Source: an uncultured Elusimicrobia bacterium (GTDB lineage Bacteria > Elusimicrobiota > Elusimicrobia > Elusimicrobiales > UBA9959). From it: 64,000 bases of DNA. Of this stretch, positions 18,502 to 26,011 are shown in pieces. The number at the start of each line of letters is the position of its first letter. The stretch's first letter is position 1. The notes under the pieces are model-generated. The model was given only the letters and a program-made list of their open reading frames with translations. It ran no database searches and was not told the DNA's origin. The position numbers were made by a program, and so were the translations under genes. The DNA lies in assembly GCA_903889965.1 (NCBI GenBank), contig CAISZM010000028.1:1-64000 (forward strand), given 5' to 3'.

Positions 18502-19047
18502 ATGAAAATATTTCCCGAGGGAAAATCCCGGATTTTGTCCTGGATATGCGTTGTGTGCGCGGCAGTTTCCGGAATCCAGACGCTGAGGACGGCCGCGGAC
18601 CTGCTTGAATTCCTGGCCATCTCCTCCACTCCGGTTTTCCTTCTGTCCATAGCGCGCTCCAGCGTACCGGTGGACATGCCTCCGCTGGCGGATTTCGCGG
18701 CGAAACATATGTTTTTGGTGTTCGCTTTAGCCGTCGTTTTCTGGCTGACGGTCTTGCTGCTGTCGCTGGGCGTGCTGGGCAGGCGGGAATGGGCCCGGCG
18801 CGGCGCCGTGGGAATGCTTTATCTCCTCAGCGCCATTTCTCTGCTGCTGCTCCTCTGCCCGCAACTGGCCGTGCCGCAACCGCTTGTCTACAGAGGGGTC
18901 TCGATGGCGCCGGAATTCAACTCGGTGGTAATGGCGGCGTCGCTGCTGCTCAGACTTGTTTCGATGGCGGCGGGCGGCGTCTGCCTTTGGTGGGCGCTGG
19001 CGCTGGACCGCGGCGGGTTCAGGAAGGAATTTAAAACTCGGTTTTGA
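18502..19047 (+). CDS. four-TM membrane protein opening the CH-repeat/radical SAM cassette
   Basis: This 181-residue protein has four predicted hydrophobic helices (about residues 12-32, 70-92, 101-121 and 143-166). A periplasmic-type loop (RSSVPVDMPPLADF) lies between the first two. I do not recognise a family. A TATAAT box lies at 18484-18489, 12 nt before ATG, and the preceding 185 nt after the ACT gene hold no other feature. Its stop lies 9 nt before the next start, so it is probably the first gene of a four-gene operon with the Cys/His-repeat protein and the radical SAM enzyme. A role as a partner of that system is inferred only from position. Confidence 0.7.
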   Translation: MKIFPEGKSRILSWICVVCAAVSGIQTLRTAADLLEFLAISSTPVFLLSIARSSVPVDMPPLADFAAKHMFLVFALAVVFWLTVLLLSLGVLGRREWARRGAVGMLYLLSAISLLLLLCPQLAVPQPLVYRGVSMAPEFNSVVMAASLLLRLVSMAAGGVCLWWALALDRGGFRKEFKTRF

Positions 19048-19056
19048 GGGATGGAT

Positions 19057-20730
19057 ATGAAAAAAACAAAGCTCTGGATCGCCGCGGCGCTCTTCTTCGC
19101 CTGCCCGGCCGTAAATTCTCTGGCCGCCGGCTTTAAAATGAACTGGGTAGAAACCGAGGTGGTGGTGGACAAGGACGGCAAGGCCCAGGTGTCGTACGCG
19201 GTGAGGTGGACAGGCCAGGGCGGGCAGCTGCACGGCTTCTATTTTGAGGGCTTTCAGGAGACCCCGGTTTTCGATAACGAGCACGCCTACGCTCTCGACA
19301 GCGACGGAAATAAGTACCGGCTTGAGATCAATAAACTCTCCGATAAAAAATACGACATAATACTGGCCGGAGGCCAGGCCTTCTCCCAGGGGGAGATAAC
19401 TTATTTCTTCCGCTACGCGGCGGACCTCGAGGATTCCGGGAACATCACGCAGACCATGGACGGCGACAAGCGGCTCGCCGTGTTCAACTGGTCTCCCGTG
19501 CAATGGGACGATGCGCTGGATCACGAGGCGCTGACCGTGCGCTTCCCGGTCGCGCTCGCGGCCCCGGCGGTAGACGACGCCGTCCTGGCCAAGCTGTATT
19601 TCCGCACCGAGAAGTTCGTGAACGAGCGCTACTCTATAGACTATCCGACGGTGAAGAACGCCGAGGGAAAGGATGTTTTCAGCGTCAGGTTCTTCCGCAA
19701 GGGGCTTGGCAGCCGCTATCATTTCCAGGTGCAGGTGTACCTTGACGCGGTTAATTTCGGTCTGAAAACAATGGCCTACGGCAGCCTGACCGCGGCCGCC
19801 CCGGCTCACACTAAATATATGCCGGCTTACGAGGGGTTTTACCTTAACCGCCTGTTTCCCGGCAGCATGCTTTCCGGCTTCCCCATGACCCGCGGCGAAA
19901 CCATATTCCTGATAATGATCATGGCGGTGTTCTTTGTGGCCGCGCCGTTCCTGATAATGACCGCGAAGCACAAAGCTATGCTGACCGCGCAGGCCGGCAT
20001 TTCGGCGGTGAACTGGGACGGTACGGAGTGGACCCCTCCCAAGTCCCAGTTGAGCAGCTTCCGCGTACCCGGCAAGATAGCGAAGAACCTGAACCCGCTG
20101 GAGGCGGGCGTAGTGATGGGGCTCCCGATATCGGAAATGCTGGGCCTGATGGTGGCCAATATGGAACGGAAGGGACTGCTCAAGATAAACGCCTACTCGC
20201 CGCTTACCGTGGAGCGGCAGCCCGGCATTAATTCCAGCAACGATCCTTATGAGACCGCCCTGCTGGCCTCGATACAGCCCGACGGCACACTGGAACAGGC
20301 TGGCGCGGAGGCGGCGCTTAAGACCCTGACCTCCGGGCTGGAACAGAAGATATGGGACTGCGACCTGGAGGCCACCAAAAAGTATTACAGCGAACAGTTG
20401 GACAGCCGCGGGCAGCAGGGTACGGACACCGACAATGCCTATTACTGGGGCGGCTTCCGCAGGCATTACCAGAATTATCAAAATCCCGCTTATGACAAAG
20501 CCGTCAAAGCGGGCGAGGGGCTTAAAACTTCGCTGCCGGCCGAGCTTAACTCCGGGTTCGACTCTTTCCGCGGCTCAAAGCTGTGCTATGCCGGCGCTTT
20601 TGCCAACTCTGCCTGCCATGACGCGTGCCACTCTGCCTGCCATGACGCGTGCCATTCGGCCTGCCATTCAGCCTGCCACTCGGCCTGTCACGGGGCCTGC
20701 CACGGGGCCTGCGTCAGCAGCGGCCATTAG
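19057..20730 (+). CDS. DUF2207-type membrane protein with C-terminal Ala-Cys-His-X repeat tail
   Basis: This 557-residue protein has a signal peptide (MKKTKLWIAAALFFACPA...LAA). An exported beta-rich DUF2207-like domain spans about residues 25-260 (NWVETEVVVDKDGKAQVSYA; TYFFRYAADLED; FNWSPVQWDDALDHEALTV), and a transmembrane helix lies near 280-300. A cytosolic winged-helix-like region follows (NLNPLEAGVVMGLPISEMLG). Residues about 519-550 form eight tandem ACH[DSG] tetrapeptides plus a final AC, ending VSSGH. DUF2207 proteins more often end in Gly-rich tails. The repeats may bind metal or be substrate for the radical SAM enzyme encoded 24 nt downstream. I chose ATG 19057 because GAGGG sits 6 nt upstream; ATG 19051 is too close to it. 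Confidence 0.8.
   Translation: MKKTKLWIAAALFFACPAVNSLAAGFKMNWVETEVVVDKDGKAQVSYAVRWTGQGGQLHGFYFEGFQETPVFDNEHAYALDSDGNKYRLEINKLSDKKYDIILAGGQAFSQGEITYFFRYAADLEDSGNITQTMDGDKRLAVFNWSPVQWDDALDHEALTVRFPVALAAPAVDDAVLAKLYFRTEKFVNERYSIDYPTVKNAEGKDVFSVRFFRKGLGSRYHFQVQVYLDAVNFGLKTMAYGSLTAAAPAHTKYMPAYEGFYLNRLFPGSMLSGFPMTRGETIFLIMIMAVFFVAAPFLIMTAKHKAMLTAQAGISAVNWDGTEWTPPKSQLSSFRVPGKIAKNLNPLEAGVVMGLPISEMLGLMVANMERKGLLKINAYSPLTVERQPGINSSNDPYETALLASIQPDGTLEQAGAEAALKTLTSGLEQKIWDCDLEATKKYYSEQLDSRGQQGTDTDNAYYWGGFRRHYQNYQNPAYDKAVKAGEGLKTSLPAELNSGFDSFRGSKLCYAGAFANSACHDACHSACHDACHSACHSACHSACHGACHGACVSSGH
20611..20712 (+). repeat. 12-bp tandem coding repeat (Ala-Cys-His-X)8
   Basis: Eight 12-nt units, each encoding Ala-Cys-His followed by Asp, Ser or Gly, are followed by a ninth Ala-Cys pair. 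Units differ at synonymous sites (GCC/GCG, CAT/CAC, TGC/TGT). The protein pattern is therefore better conserved than the DNA, which argues for selection on the peptide rather than a very recent slippage event. Confidence 0.95.
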
Positions 20731-20754
20731 GACAGGGCGGCGCAACAAAGGATA

Positions 20755-22116
20755 ATGATGGAGACTCAGGGCTGGGTATCGAGGATCGACTGGGTGGACG
20801 ACTATGTTCGCCGCATAAAGCCTTACGTGCGCGTGCGCGAGGCCGACAGCCTGCTCATAAAGATCCCGAACCAGACGCACAAGCTGAACCCCCAGGGCCT
20901 CAAGCTGCTTAAGTTCCTGATGGAGGGCGGCGCCGCGGTTTCGGTGGTGGAAAAATACCCCGAGGACCAGCGAGAGCAGGTGTCGCTTGATATCTACTAT
21001 TTTTTCCGCGACCTTATGGCTATCCTGAAGGGGTGTTATAACGAGCACGAAGAGCGCCGGGCCGTGGAAACGCTGGAATTCGGCCTGGGGCACAATACCC
21101 TTCCGGTCCTCAGCGAGATAGCGGTCACCTACCGCTGCAACCTGGCCTGCCGCTTCTGCTACGCCGGCTGCGGCTGCCGCAAGGACGAAGAGCATCCGGA
21201 CCTTCCAGCCGGGGCGCTCAAGGAAGTGCTGCGGATCATAAAGGAAGAGGCGGAGGTCCCTTCGGTCAGCTTCACCGGCGGCGAACCGCTGCTGCGCCCC
21301 GAAGTTCCGGAACTGGTGGCTCACGCCAAGACTTTGGGCATGTGGACCAACCTTATCACCAACGGCACGCTGGCGGAAAGCGCGGTGGCAGGGAGGCTGG
21401 CCGACTCCGGGCTGGACTCCGCGCAGGTCAGCGTGGAGGCCGGTTCGGCCGCGCTGCACGACGGCATAGCGGCCTGCCCCGGTGCTTTCGCGCGCACCGT
21501 GCGCGGCGTCGAGAACATCATGAAGGCCGGCATAAGGGTGCACACTAATACCACCGTCTCCGCGCTTAACAAGGACGCGCTGGAGGGGGTGCTGGACCTG
21601 GTGAAGACCCTCGGGCTTTCCAAATTTTCCATGAACCTCCTCATGCCCGTGGGCTCCGCGGGGCGTAATTTCGACGAGACTTTTATCTCTTATACCGAGG
21701 CGGGGCCCCTGGTGGAAAAGGTCAAGGAAATGGCCGACAAGCGCGGCCTCGAGTTCATGTGGTATTCGCCCACGCCCATATGCATCTTTAACCCCATATC
21801 CCGCGGCCTCGGCAACAAGGGCTGCGCCGCCTGCGACGGCCTGTTGAGCGTGGCGCCGAACGGCGACGTGCTGCCCTGCTCAAGCTACCCCAAACCAATG
21901 GGGAATATTTTAAAAGAGAAGGGAAGTTTCAAGCGGCTCTGGAACGGGAAAGAGTTCTCCTGGTTCCGCGCTAAAAGCTTCGCGCACGAGGTCTGCCGCG
22001 CCTGCCGCTACCTGGCCGTATGCAACGGCGGATGCCCGCTCTATTGGGAAAAGACAGGCTACGCCGAGCTGCTGCCCGCGGCCGAAGCCTGCGCCGCGCA
22101 GGGGAGGAATACATGA
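20755..22116 (+). CDS. radical SAM/SPASM peptide-modifying enzyme with N-terminal PqqD-like domain
   Basis: This 453-residue protein has three parts. Residues about 25-90 resemble a PqqD-like recognition domain (LLIKIPNQTHKLNPQGLKLL...). The radical SAM core carries CNLACRFC with Cys128, Cys132 and Cys135 for the 4Fe-4S cluster, and the SAM-binding SFTGGEPLLRPE. A C-terminal SPASM domain is rich in Cys (GCAACDG...VLPCSSY...VCRACRYLAVCNGGCP). Enzymes with this layout install thioether or carbon-carbon crosslinks or other changes in ribosomal peptides. The natural substrate is probably the ACH-repeat tail encoded just upstream (inference). AAGGA precedes the start. Its stop overlaps the next start by 4 nt (ATGA). 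Confidence 0.88.
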   Translation: MMETQGWVSRIDWVDDYVRRIKPYVRVREADSLLIKIPNQTHKLNPQGLKLLKFLMEGGAAVSVVEKYPEDQREQVSLDIYYFFRDLMAILKGCYNEHEERRAVETLEFGLGHNTLPVLSEIAVTYRCNLACRFCYAGCGCRKDEEHPDLPAGALKEVLRIIKEEAEVPSVSFTGGEPLLRPEVPELVAHAKTLGMWTNLITNGTLAESAVAGRLADSGLDSAQVSVEAGSAALHDGIAACPGAFARTVRGVENIMKAGIRVHTNTTVSALNKDALEGVLDLVKTLGLSKFSMNLLMPVGSAGRNFDETFISYTEAGPLVEKVKEMADKRGLEFMWYSPTPICIFNPISRGLGNKGCAACDGLLSVAPNGDVLPCSSYPKPMGNILKEKGSFKRLWNGKEFSWFRAKSFAHEVCRACRYLAVCNGGCPLYWEKTGYAELLPAAEACAAQGRNT

Positions 22117-23171
22117 ACATATTGCCGCCGCCTCAAAAGGATGGGGAGATAAAATTTTTGCTGGCCAAAAGCGTGCCCTACAGGCCGCGCATGGCGCTGG
22201 TCGTCCTGTGCCTGGCCGCGGGGCTCGGGCTGCAGGTGACGGCCGGTTTCTGGCTGGGCTACCCGCTGCTGCTGCTCGGGCTGCTGCTCGGGTTCAACAC
22301 CGGCTACGATTCCACGCCGCGCGAGACGGGCGCCCAAGCCTGGGAGCGCGTGACCCCCGACGAATATGAAAAAGTGAGGTTGAAGACGGAGCAGCTGCGC
22401 GCCTGGGACGAGGATATTTTCGACGGTACAAGTTCGCGCGGCGGGCTGGGCCTGGTCGTGGCGGCCGGGATCTGCGTGGTTCTGTACAAAATAGCCGCCG
22501 AAGCTTTGAAATTCCCCCCCGGCTCCTTTATTTATTTCGCGCTGGACGCCGCCGTGGTGATAATCCCGCTCTGGTTCGCGGGCACGCGCGGTTATCTGAA
22601 GAAGGACAAACTGCTGGTCAAGATAGGCGCGCTCAGGAAGGTGATGGATGCCCTCACCGATTCTAGCGAGGTACAGGTGCAGCCCATGCTTTCGCTGGCG
22701 GACACCGAGTCCGGAGGAAAAGAGCCGGAGGACGCGAGACTGATGGTGAAGCTGGTCGGCGCGCCGAAGGAATTTTACGGCCTTCAGGTGCAGGTTTCGA
22801 TCAACAGCGTGCAGGGGACCGATTACCCGTATCTCTATTGCGTGCTGATAGCCAAGAGCGGCTCCGGCCTGCTGAAGGACTATGAGGATCTTACCCCGAG
22901 GTCCGAAAATTCAGTTTTGAAGAACGTGGCCGCCGCGCTGTTCTCCCGCGTAGCCGCCGCGTTCGCGCAGCCGGAACTGGTTTATGAGCCCAGCGCGGCC
23001 GGGGAGGTGGATATTATCGTGGTCCGGCAGCAGACCACCCGGGACAGCGGTTACTCCACCCCGCCCGCGGCGGCCCAGGCTATCGTGGAAGGCTCGCTGA
23101 AACTGGCGCGCTCGCTTCTTGCGAAGAACTCCGCGCCCGTTCCCGCGCCGCAGGCTGACAGGGGGGCATGA
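22113..23171 (+). CDS. membrane protein of unknown function, last gene of the CH-repeat/radical SAM cassette
   Basis: This 352-residue protein has two hydrophobic hairpins (about residues 28-65 and 112-155) followed by a soluble alpha/beta C-terminal domain of about 190 residues (e.g. VKIGALRKVMDALTDSSEVQ; GLQVQVSINSVQGTDYPYLY). I recognise no family. The start codon overlaps the radical SAM stop (ATGA) with GGAGG 5 nt upstream, so it is translationally coupled to that enzyme. This tight linkage suggests a shared function, such as anchoring or handling the modified protein, but nothing in the sequence shows an activity. Confidence 0.7.
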   Translation: MNILPPPQKDGEIKFLLAKSVPYRPRMALVVLCLAAGLGLQVTAGFWLGYPLLLLGLLLGFNTGYDSTPRETGAQAWERVTPDEYEKVRLKTEQLRAWDEDIFDGTSSRGGLGLVVAAGICVVLYKIAAEALKFPPGSFIYFALDAAVVIIPLWFAGTRGYLKKDKLLVKIGALRKVMDALTDSSEVQVQPMLSLADTESGGKEPEDARLMVKLVGAPKEFYGLQVQVSINSVQGTDYPYLYCVLIAKSGSGLLKDYEDLTPRSENSVLKNVAAALFSRVAAAFAQPELVYEPSAAGEVDIIVVRQQTTRDSGYSTPPAAAQAIVEGSLKLARSLLAKNSAPVPAPQADRGA

Positions 23172-23273
23172 ACCGGCGGGACGCCTGGTTTGAAGCGGGG
23201 GCGGGTATTTAATAATATGTAGGTATCCCGGCACCCTCCCGCCGCCGTGTTGAATTTGACGAGGTATTTTAAT

Positions 23274-24107
23274 ATGTGGAACTATACCGAAAAAGTGTTC
23301 GAGCATTTCAAGAACCCCAGGAACGTGGGCGAGATAGAGAACCCCGACGGTGTCGGCGAGGTGGGCAGCATAATCTGCGGCGACGCGCTGAAACTGACGC
23401 TGAAAATAGACAGGGCCACGCAGAAGATAGTCGACGCCAAGTTCAAAACCTTCGGCTGCGCCAGCGCCATAGCCTCCTCCTCCGCCCTCACCGAGATGGT
23501 CAAGGGGCTGACCCTCGATGAGGCCTCTAAGATAACGAACCAGAAGATAGCGGACTACCTGGGCGGCCTGCCCGGGGAGAAGATGCACTGCTCCGTGATG
23601 GGCATGGAGGCGCTCGAGGCCGCGATAAAGAATTACCGCGGGGGCAAAGCCGAGAAGGTCATCGTCGGCCTCGGCGAACGCGTGGTATGCAAATGCTTCA
23701 GCGTGACCGAATCCGCCATCCTGAAAGCCATAAAGCTGAACGATCTGCACACCGTCGAAGAGGTCACTAATTTTACCAAGGCCGGCGGCGGCTGCGGGCA
23801 GTGTAAAGGCGAGATAGAAAAAATAATCAAGGATTATTGGGCCGAGGCCGAGCATAAGAGCTTCGCCAGGATGACCGTGGTGGAAAAGATAAAGATGATA
23901 GAGAAGGTCCTGTCCGAAGAGGTGAACCCCAGGCTGAAGGCCGACGGCGGCTGGATAGAGCTTGTGGACATCGAAGGCCAGAAGGTCAAACTTCGCTTCC
24001 TGGGCATGTGCCACGGCTGCCCTTCCTCGGGGGCCACGCTTAAGAACGTGGTGGAAAAAGAGCTCAAGGAGCGCATAGACCCCGCGATAGAGATTGAGGC
24101 TGAATAG
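23274..24107 (+). CDS. nifU: NifU-type Fe-S cluster scaffold protein
   Basis: This 277-residue protein has the full three-part NifU architecture. An IscU-like N-terminal scaffold (MWNYTEKVFEHFKNPRN; Cys in IICGD, FGCAS and HCSVMG) comes first. A central BFD-like [2Fe-2S] domain follows (VVCKCFS...GGGCGQCKG), then a C-terminal Nfu domain with GMCHGCPSS. It assembles Fe-S clusters with sulfur supplied by NifS, encoded next. No nitrogenase genes are nearby, so the pair probably serves general Fe-S assembly, as in several anaerobes. I chose the ATG at 23274, preceded by GAGG and matching the family N-terminus, over one at 23247. Confidence 0.95.
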   Translation: MWNYTEKVFEHFKNPRNVGEIENPDGVGEVGSIICGDALKLTLKIDRATQKIVDAKFKTFGCASAIASSSALTEMVKGLTLDEASKITNQKIADYLGGLPGEKMHCSVMGMEALEAAIKNYRGGKAEKVIVGLGERVVCKCFSVTESAILKAIKLNDLHTVEEVTNFTKAGGGCGQCKGEIEKIIKDYWAEAEHKSFARMTVVEKIKMIEKVLSEEVNPRLKADGGWIELVDIEGQKVKLRFLGMCHGCPSSGATLKNVVEKELKERIDPAIEIEAE

Positions 24108-24143
24108 GGCCGCCCGGGGCATTATTCCGTCCACCCGGCCCGC

Positions 24144-24187
24144 GGGGAACCGTTGCGCGGTTCCCCTCAACCGCCGGAGCGGTTGAG
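24144..24187. repeat. two adjacent perfect hairpins between nifU and nifS
   Basis: GGGGAACCG (24144-24152) pairs with CGGTTCCCC (24158-24166). Immediately after, CTCAACCGC (24166-24174) pairs with GCGGTTGAG (24179-24187). There is no T tract, so this is not a classical terminator. It may stabilise or process the nifUS transcript, or be a REP-like element. Confidence 0.8.
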
Positions 24188-24246
24188 CCTCCCTTCCCCA
24201 ACGGGTGTCCGAAACAAAGTCCCGGGCGGCCTTTTAAGAGGATAAA

Positions 24247-25449
24247 ATGGAAAAGGTTTATTACTTCGATAATAACGCCACCAGCCGCGTGGCCCCTGAA
24301 GTGGCGAAAGAGATGGAGCCGTTCTTCAACGAGCTCTACGGCAATCCTTCCAGCATGCATTTCTTCGGCGGCGGAAACCAGAAATACCTTGACCTGGCCC
24401 GGGGGCGGGTAGCCGGCCTCCTTGGAGCGGAGCCCGGGGAAATTATATTCACCAGCTGCGGCACCGAATCCGATTCCACGGCCCTGTGGTCCGCCCTGCG
24501 CGCCTGGCCGGAAAAGAAGCACATTATCACCACGAAGGTGGAGCACCCGGCCGTGCTGAACGTCGCGAAACTCCTCGAAACCCAGGGCTACCGCGTTACC
24601 TATCTGCCGGTGGACGGCTCCGGGCAGATAAACCTGGAAGATCTGAAGGTGGCGCTTACTCCGGAGACGGCGCTGGTTTCCATCATGTGGGCGAACAACG
24701 AGACCGGCGTGGTATATCCCGTGGAGGAGGCCGCCCGCATAACGCACGCCAAGGGCGCCATGTTCCATACCGACGCCGTGCAGGCCGTGGGGAAAATACC
24801 TATAAATTTGAAAGAGACCAAAATAGACATGCTCTCCCTCTCCGGCCATAAGCTGCACGCGCCGAAGGGCATAGGGGCGCTTTATGTCAGGAAGGGGGCG
24901 CGCTTCTCTCCTTTCCTGATAGGCGGGCACCAGGAGCGCGGGCGCCGCGCCGGCACGGAGAATGTGCCCTACATAGCCGGCCTGGGGAAGGCGGCGGAAC
25001 TTGCCGCGGCAAATATAGAAAAAGAGAATACTGGCGTTAAAGGATTGCGCGACCGGCTGGAGAGCTGTTTGCTTTCGGCCATAAAGAACAGCCGTGTTAA
25101 CGGCGGCGGCGCCCCGCGCCTCCCGAATACCACCAATATTAGTTTTGAGTACATAGAGGGCGAGTCCATACTGCTGATGATGAGCGAGAAAGGCATCTGC
25201 GCCTCATCCGGGTCCGCCTGCACCTCCGGGTCCCTCGAGCCTTCGCACGTTCTCATGTCCATGGCCGTGCCGCAGACCTACGCGCACGGTTCTGTGCGTT
25301 TCTCGCTGAGCGTATATAACACGCTGGAGGAAGTGGACTATATTGTGAGGGAATTGCCTCCCATCATCGAGCGCCTTCGCGCCATCTCGCCTTTCGCGGA
25401 CGGCAGGCCGCTTTTCGGCATGGACGCCTGCGAGCCTCACAAGCACTAA
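24247..25449 (+). CDS. nifS: cysteine desulfurase NifS
   Basis: This 400-residue PLP enzyme removes sulfur from cysteine and passes the persulfide to NifU. Visible features are the N-terminal YYFDNNATSRVAPEV, the PLP-binding Lys202 in SLSGHKLHAPKG, the nucleophilic Cys325 in SSGSACTSG, and RRAGTENVP. The active-site loop with SGSACTSGSLEPSHVL matches the NifS/IscS class. AGGATAA precedes the start. It lies 139 nt after nifU across a double hairpin and is probably in the same unit. Confidence 0.95.
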   Translation: MEKVYYFDNNATSRVAPEVAKEMEPFFNELYGNPSSMHFFGGGNQKYLDLARGRVAGLLGAEPGEIIFTSCGTESDSTALWSALRAWPEKKHIITTKVEHPAVLNVAKLLETQGYRVTYLPVDGSGQINLEDLKVALTPETALVSIMWANNETGVVYPVEEAARITHAKGAMFHTDAVQAVGKIPINLKETKIDMLSLSGHKLHAPKGIGALYVRKGARFSPFLIGGHQERGRRAGTENVPYIAGLGKAAELAAANIEKENTGVKGLRDRLESCLLSAIKNSRVNGGGAPRLPNTTNISFEYIEGESILLMMSEKGICASSGSACTSGSLEPSHVLMSMAVPQTYAHGSVRFSLSVYNTLEEVDYIVRELPPIIERLRAISPFADGRPLFGMDACEPHKH

Positions 25450-25771
25450 AAAACATCTCTTTTGTTTTACTCCGAGGAAAAATAGATGCATTTGCGGCGG
25501 GTTCGCTGGGCCTGCCGTCGGGTTGGATCCATCAGGCACGCGGCGGCCACGCCGTGGCCGCGCTCCGCACGCAGAAAGTGGCATGCTGCCACCCGGTCGC
25601 CGGGCTTATGCAACCGGCGGGCGAAAGCTGTGTCCGTGGCAAACCTTTGGAAGCCCAGTCCACCCCGCGAGGGCCTTCTTCACCAACCCGTCGTCACCCG
25701 CTCCAGAGATACTGATAGCGGGGTTACTTTCCGCAATGGGCGCCCAAGGTAATCACCCGTCCTCCCGCTGT
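25450..25771. other. intergenic stretch with no recognised gene
   Basis: About 320 nt lie between nifS and the tRNA-Ile promoter. Short open frames of 88 codons exist in two plus-strand frames but lack ribosome-binding sites and recognisable protein character. The region contains several short inverted repeats (for example GGCGGCCACGCC). I can assign nothing; a degraded gene or a small RNA remains possible. Confidence 0.3.
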
Positions 25772-25800
25772 TTGAAAGACGGGGTTTAGAGTGCTATAAT
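25772..25800 (+). promoter_or_regulatory. promoter of tRNA-Ile(CAU)
   Basis: TTGAAA (25772-25777) and TATAAT (25795-25800) are separated by 17 nt, about 30 nt before the mature tRNA 5' end. Confidence 0.85.
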
Positions 25801-25829
25801 GGTTGTTCGGTTATTGGTATCGGATTTTC

Positions 25830-25903
25830 GGGCCCGTAGCTCAGTTGGTTAGAGCAAGCGACTCATAATCGCTGGGTCGTAGGTTCAAGTCCTACCGGGC
25901 CCA
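25830..25903 (+). tRNA. tRNA with CAU anticodon, most likely tRNA-Ile2 (lysidine type)
   Basis: The 74-nt cloverleaf has acceptor GGGCCCG/CGGGCCC, discriminator A and T-loop GTTCAAGTC. The anticodon loop CTCATAA sits on stem AGCGA/TCGCT, giving anticodon CAU. No CCA is encoded. The anticodon arm and variable region (GCGACTCATAATCGC, GGTCG) resemble bacterial tRNA-Ile2, whose C34 is converted to lysidine by TilS to read AUA, more than elongator tRNA-Met. Elongator Met cannot be fully excluded from sequence alone. Neighbouring genes use AUA heavily, which fits. Confidence 0.85.
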
Positions 25904-25953
25904 GTATTTTATCCCGAATCCACAGGGTAAGTTTCAGGCAAAACTTGCCGGCT

Positions 25954-25991
25954 AAAAGGCCGTCCCCTTACGGAGACGGCCTTTTGTTTTT
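25954..25991. terminator. bidirectional terminator between tRNA-Ile and the YwqK-like gene
   Basis: AAAAGGCCGTC (25954-25964) and GACGGCCTTTT (25975-25985) form an 11-bp stem. It is followed by GTTTTT on the plus strand and preceded by A's on the other. Confidence 0.88.
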
Positions 25992-26011
25992 CAGCGGACC
26001 GAAGTGAGCCG

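Noticed and set aside
23274-25449. Nitrogen-fixation cluster
   Set aside because: Only nifU and nifS are present. No nifH, nifD, nifK or nifB lies nearby, and this pair commonly serves general Fe-S assembly.
25830-25903. Elongator tRNA-Met
   Set aside because: The anticodon is CAU, but the anticodon stem and variable region match Ile2 tRNAs better. The alternative is kept in the entry as a residual possibility.
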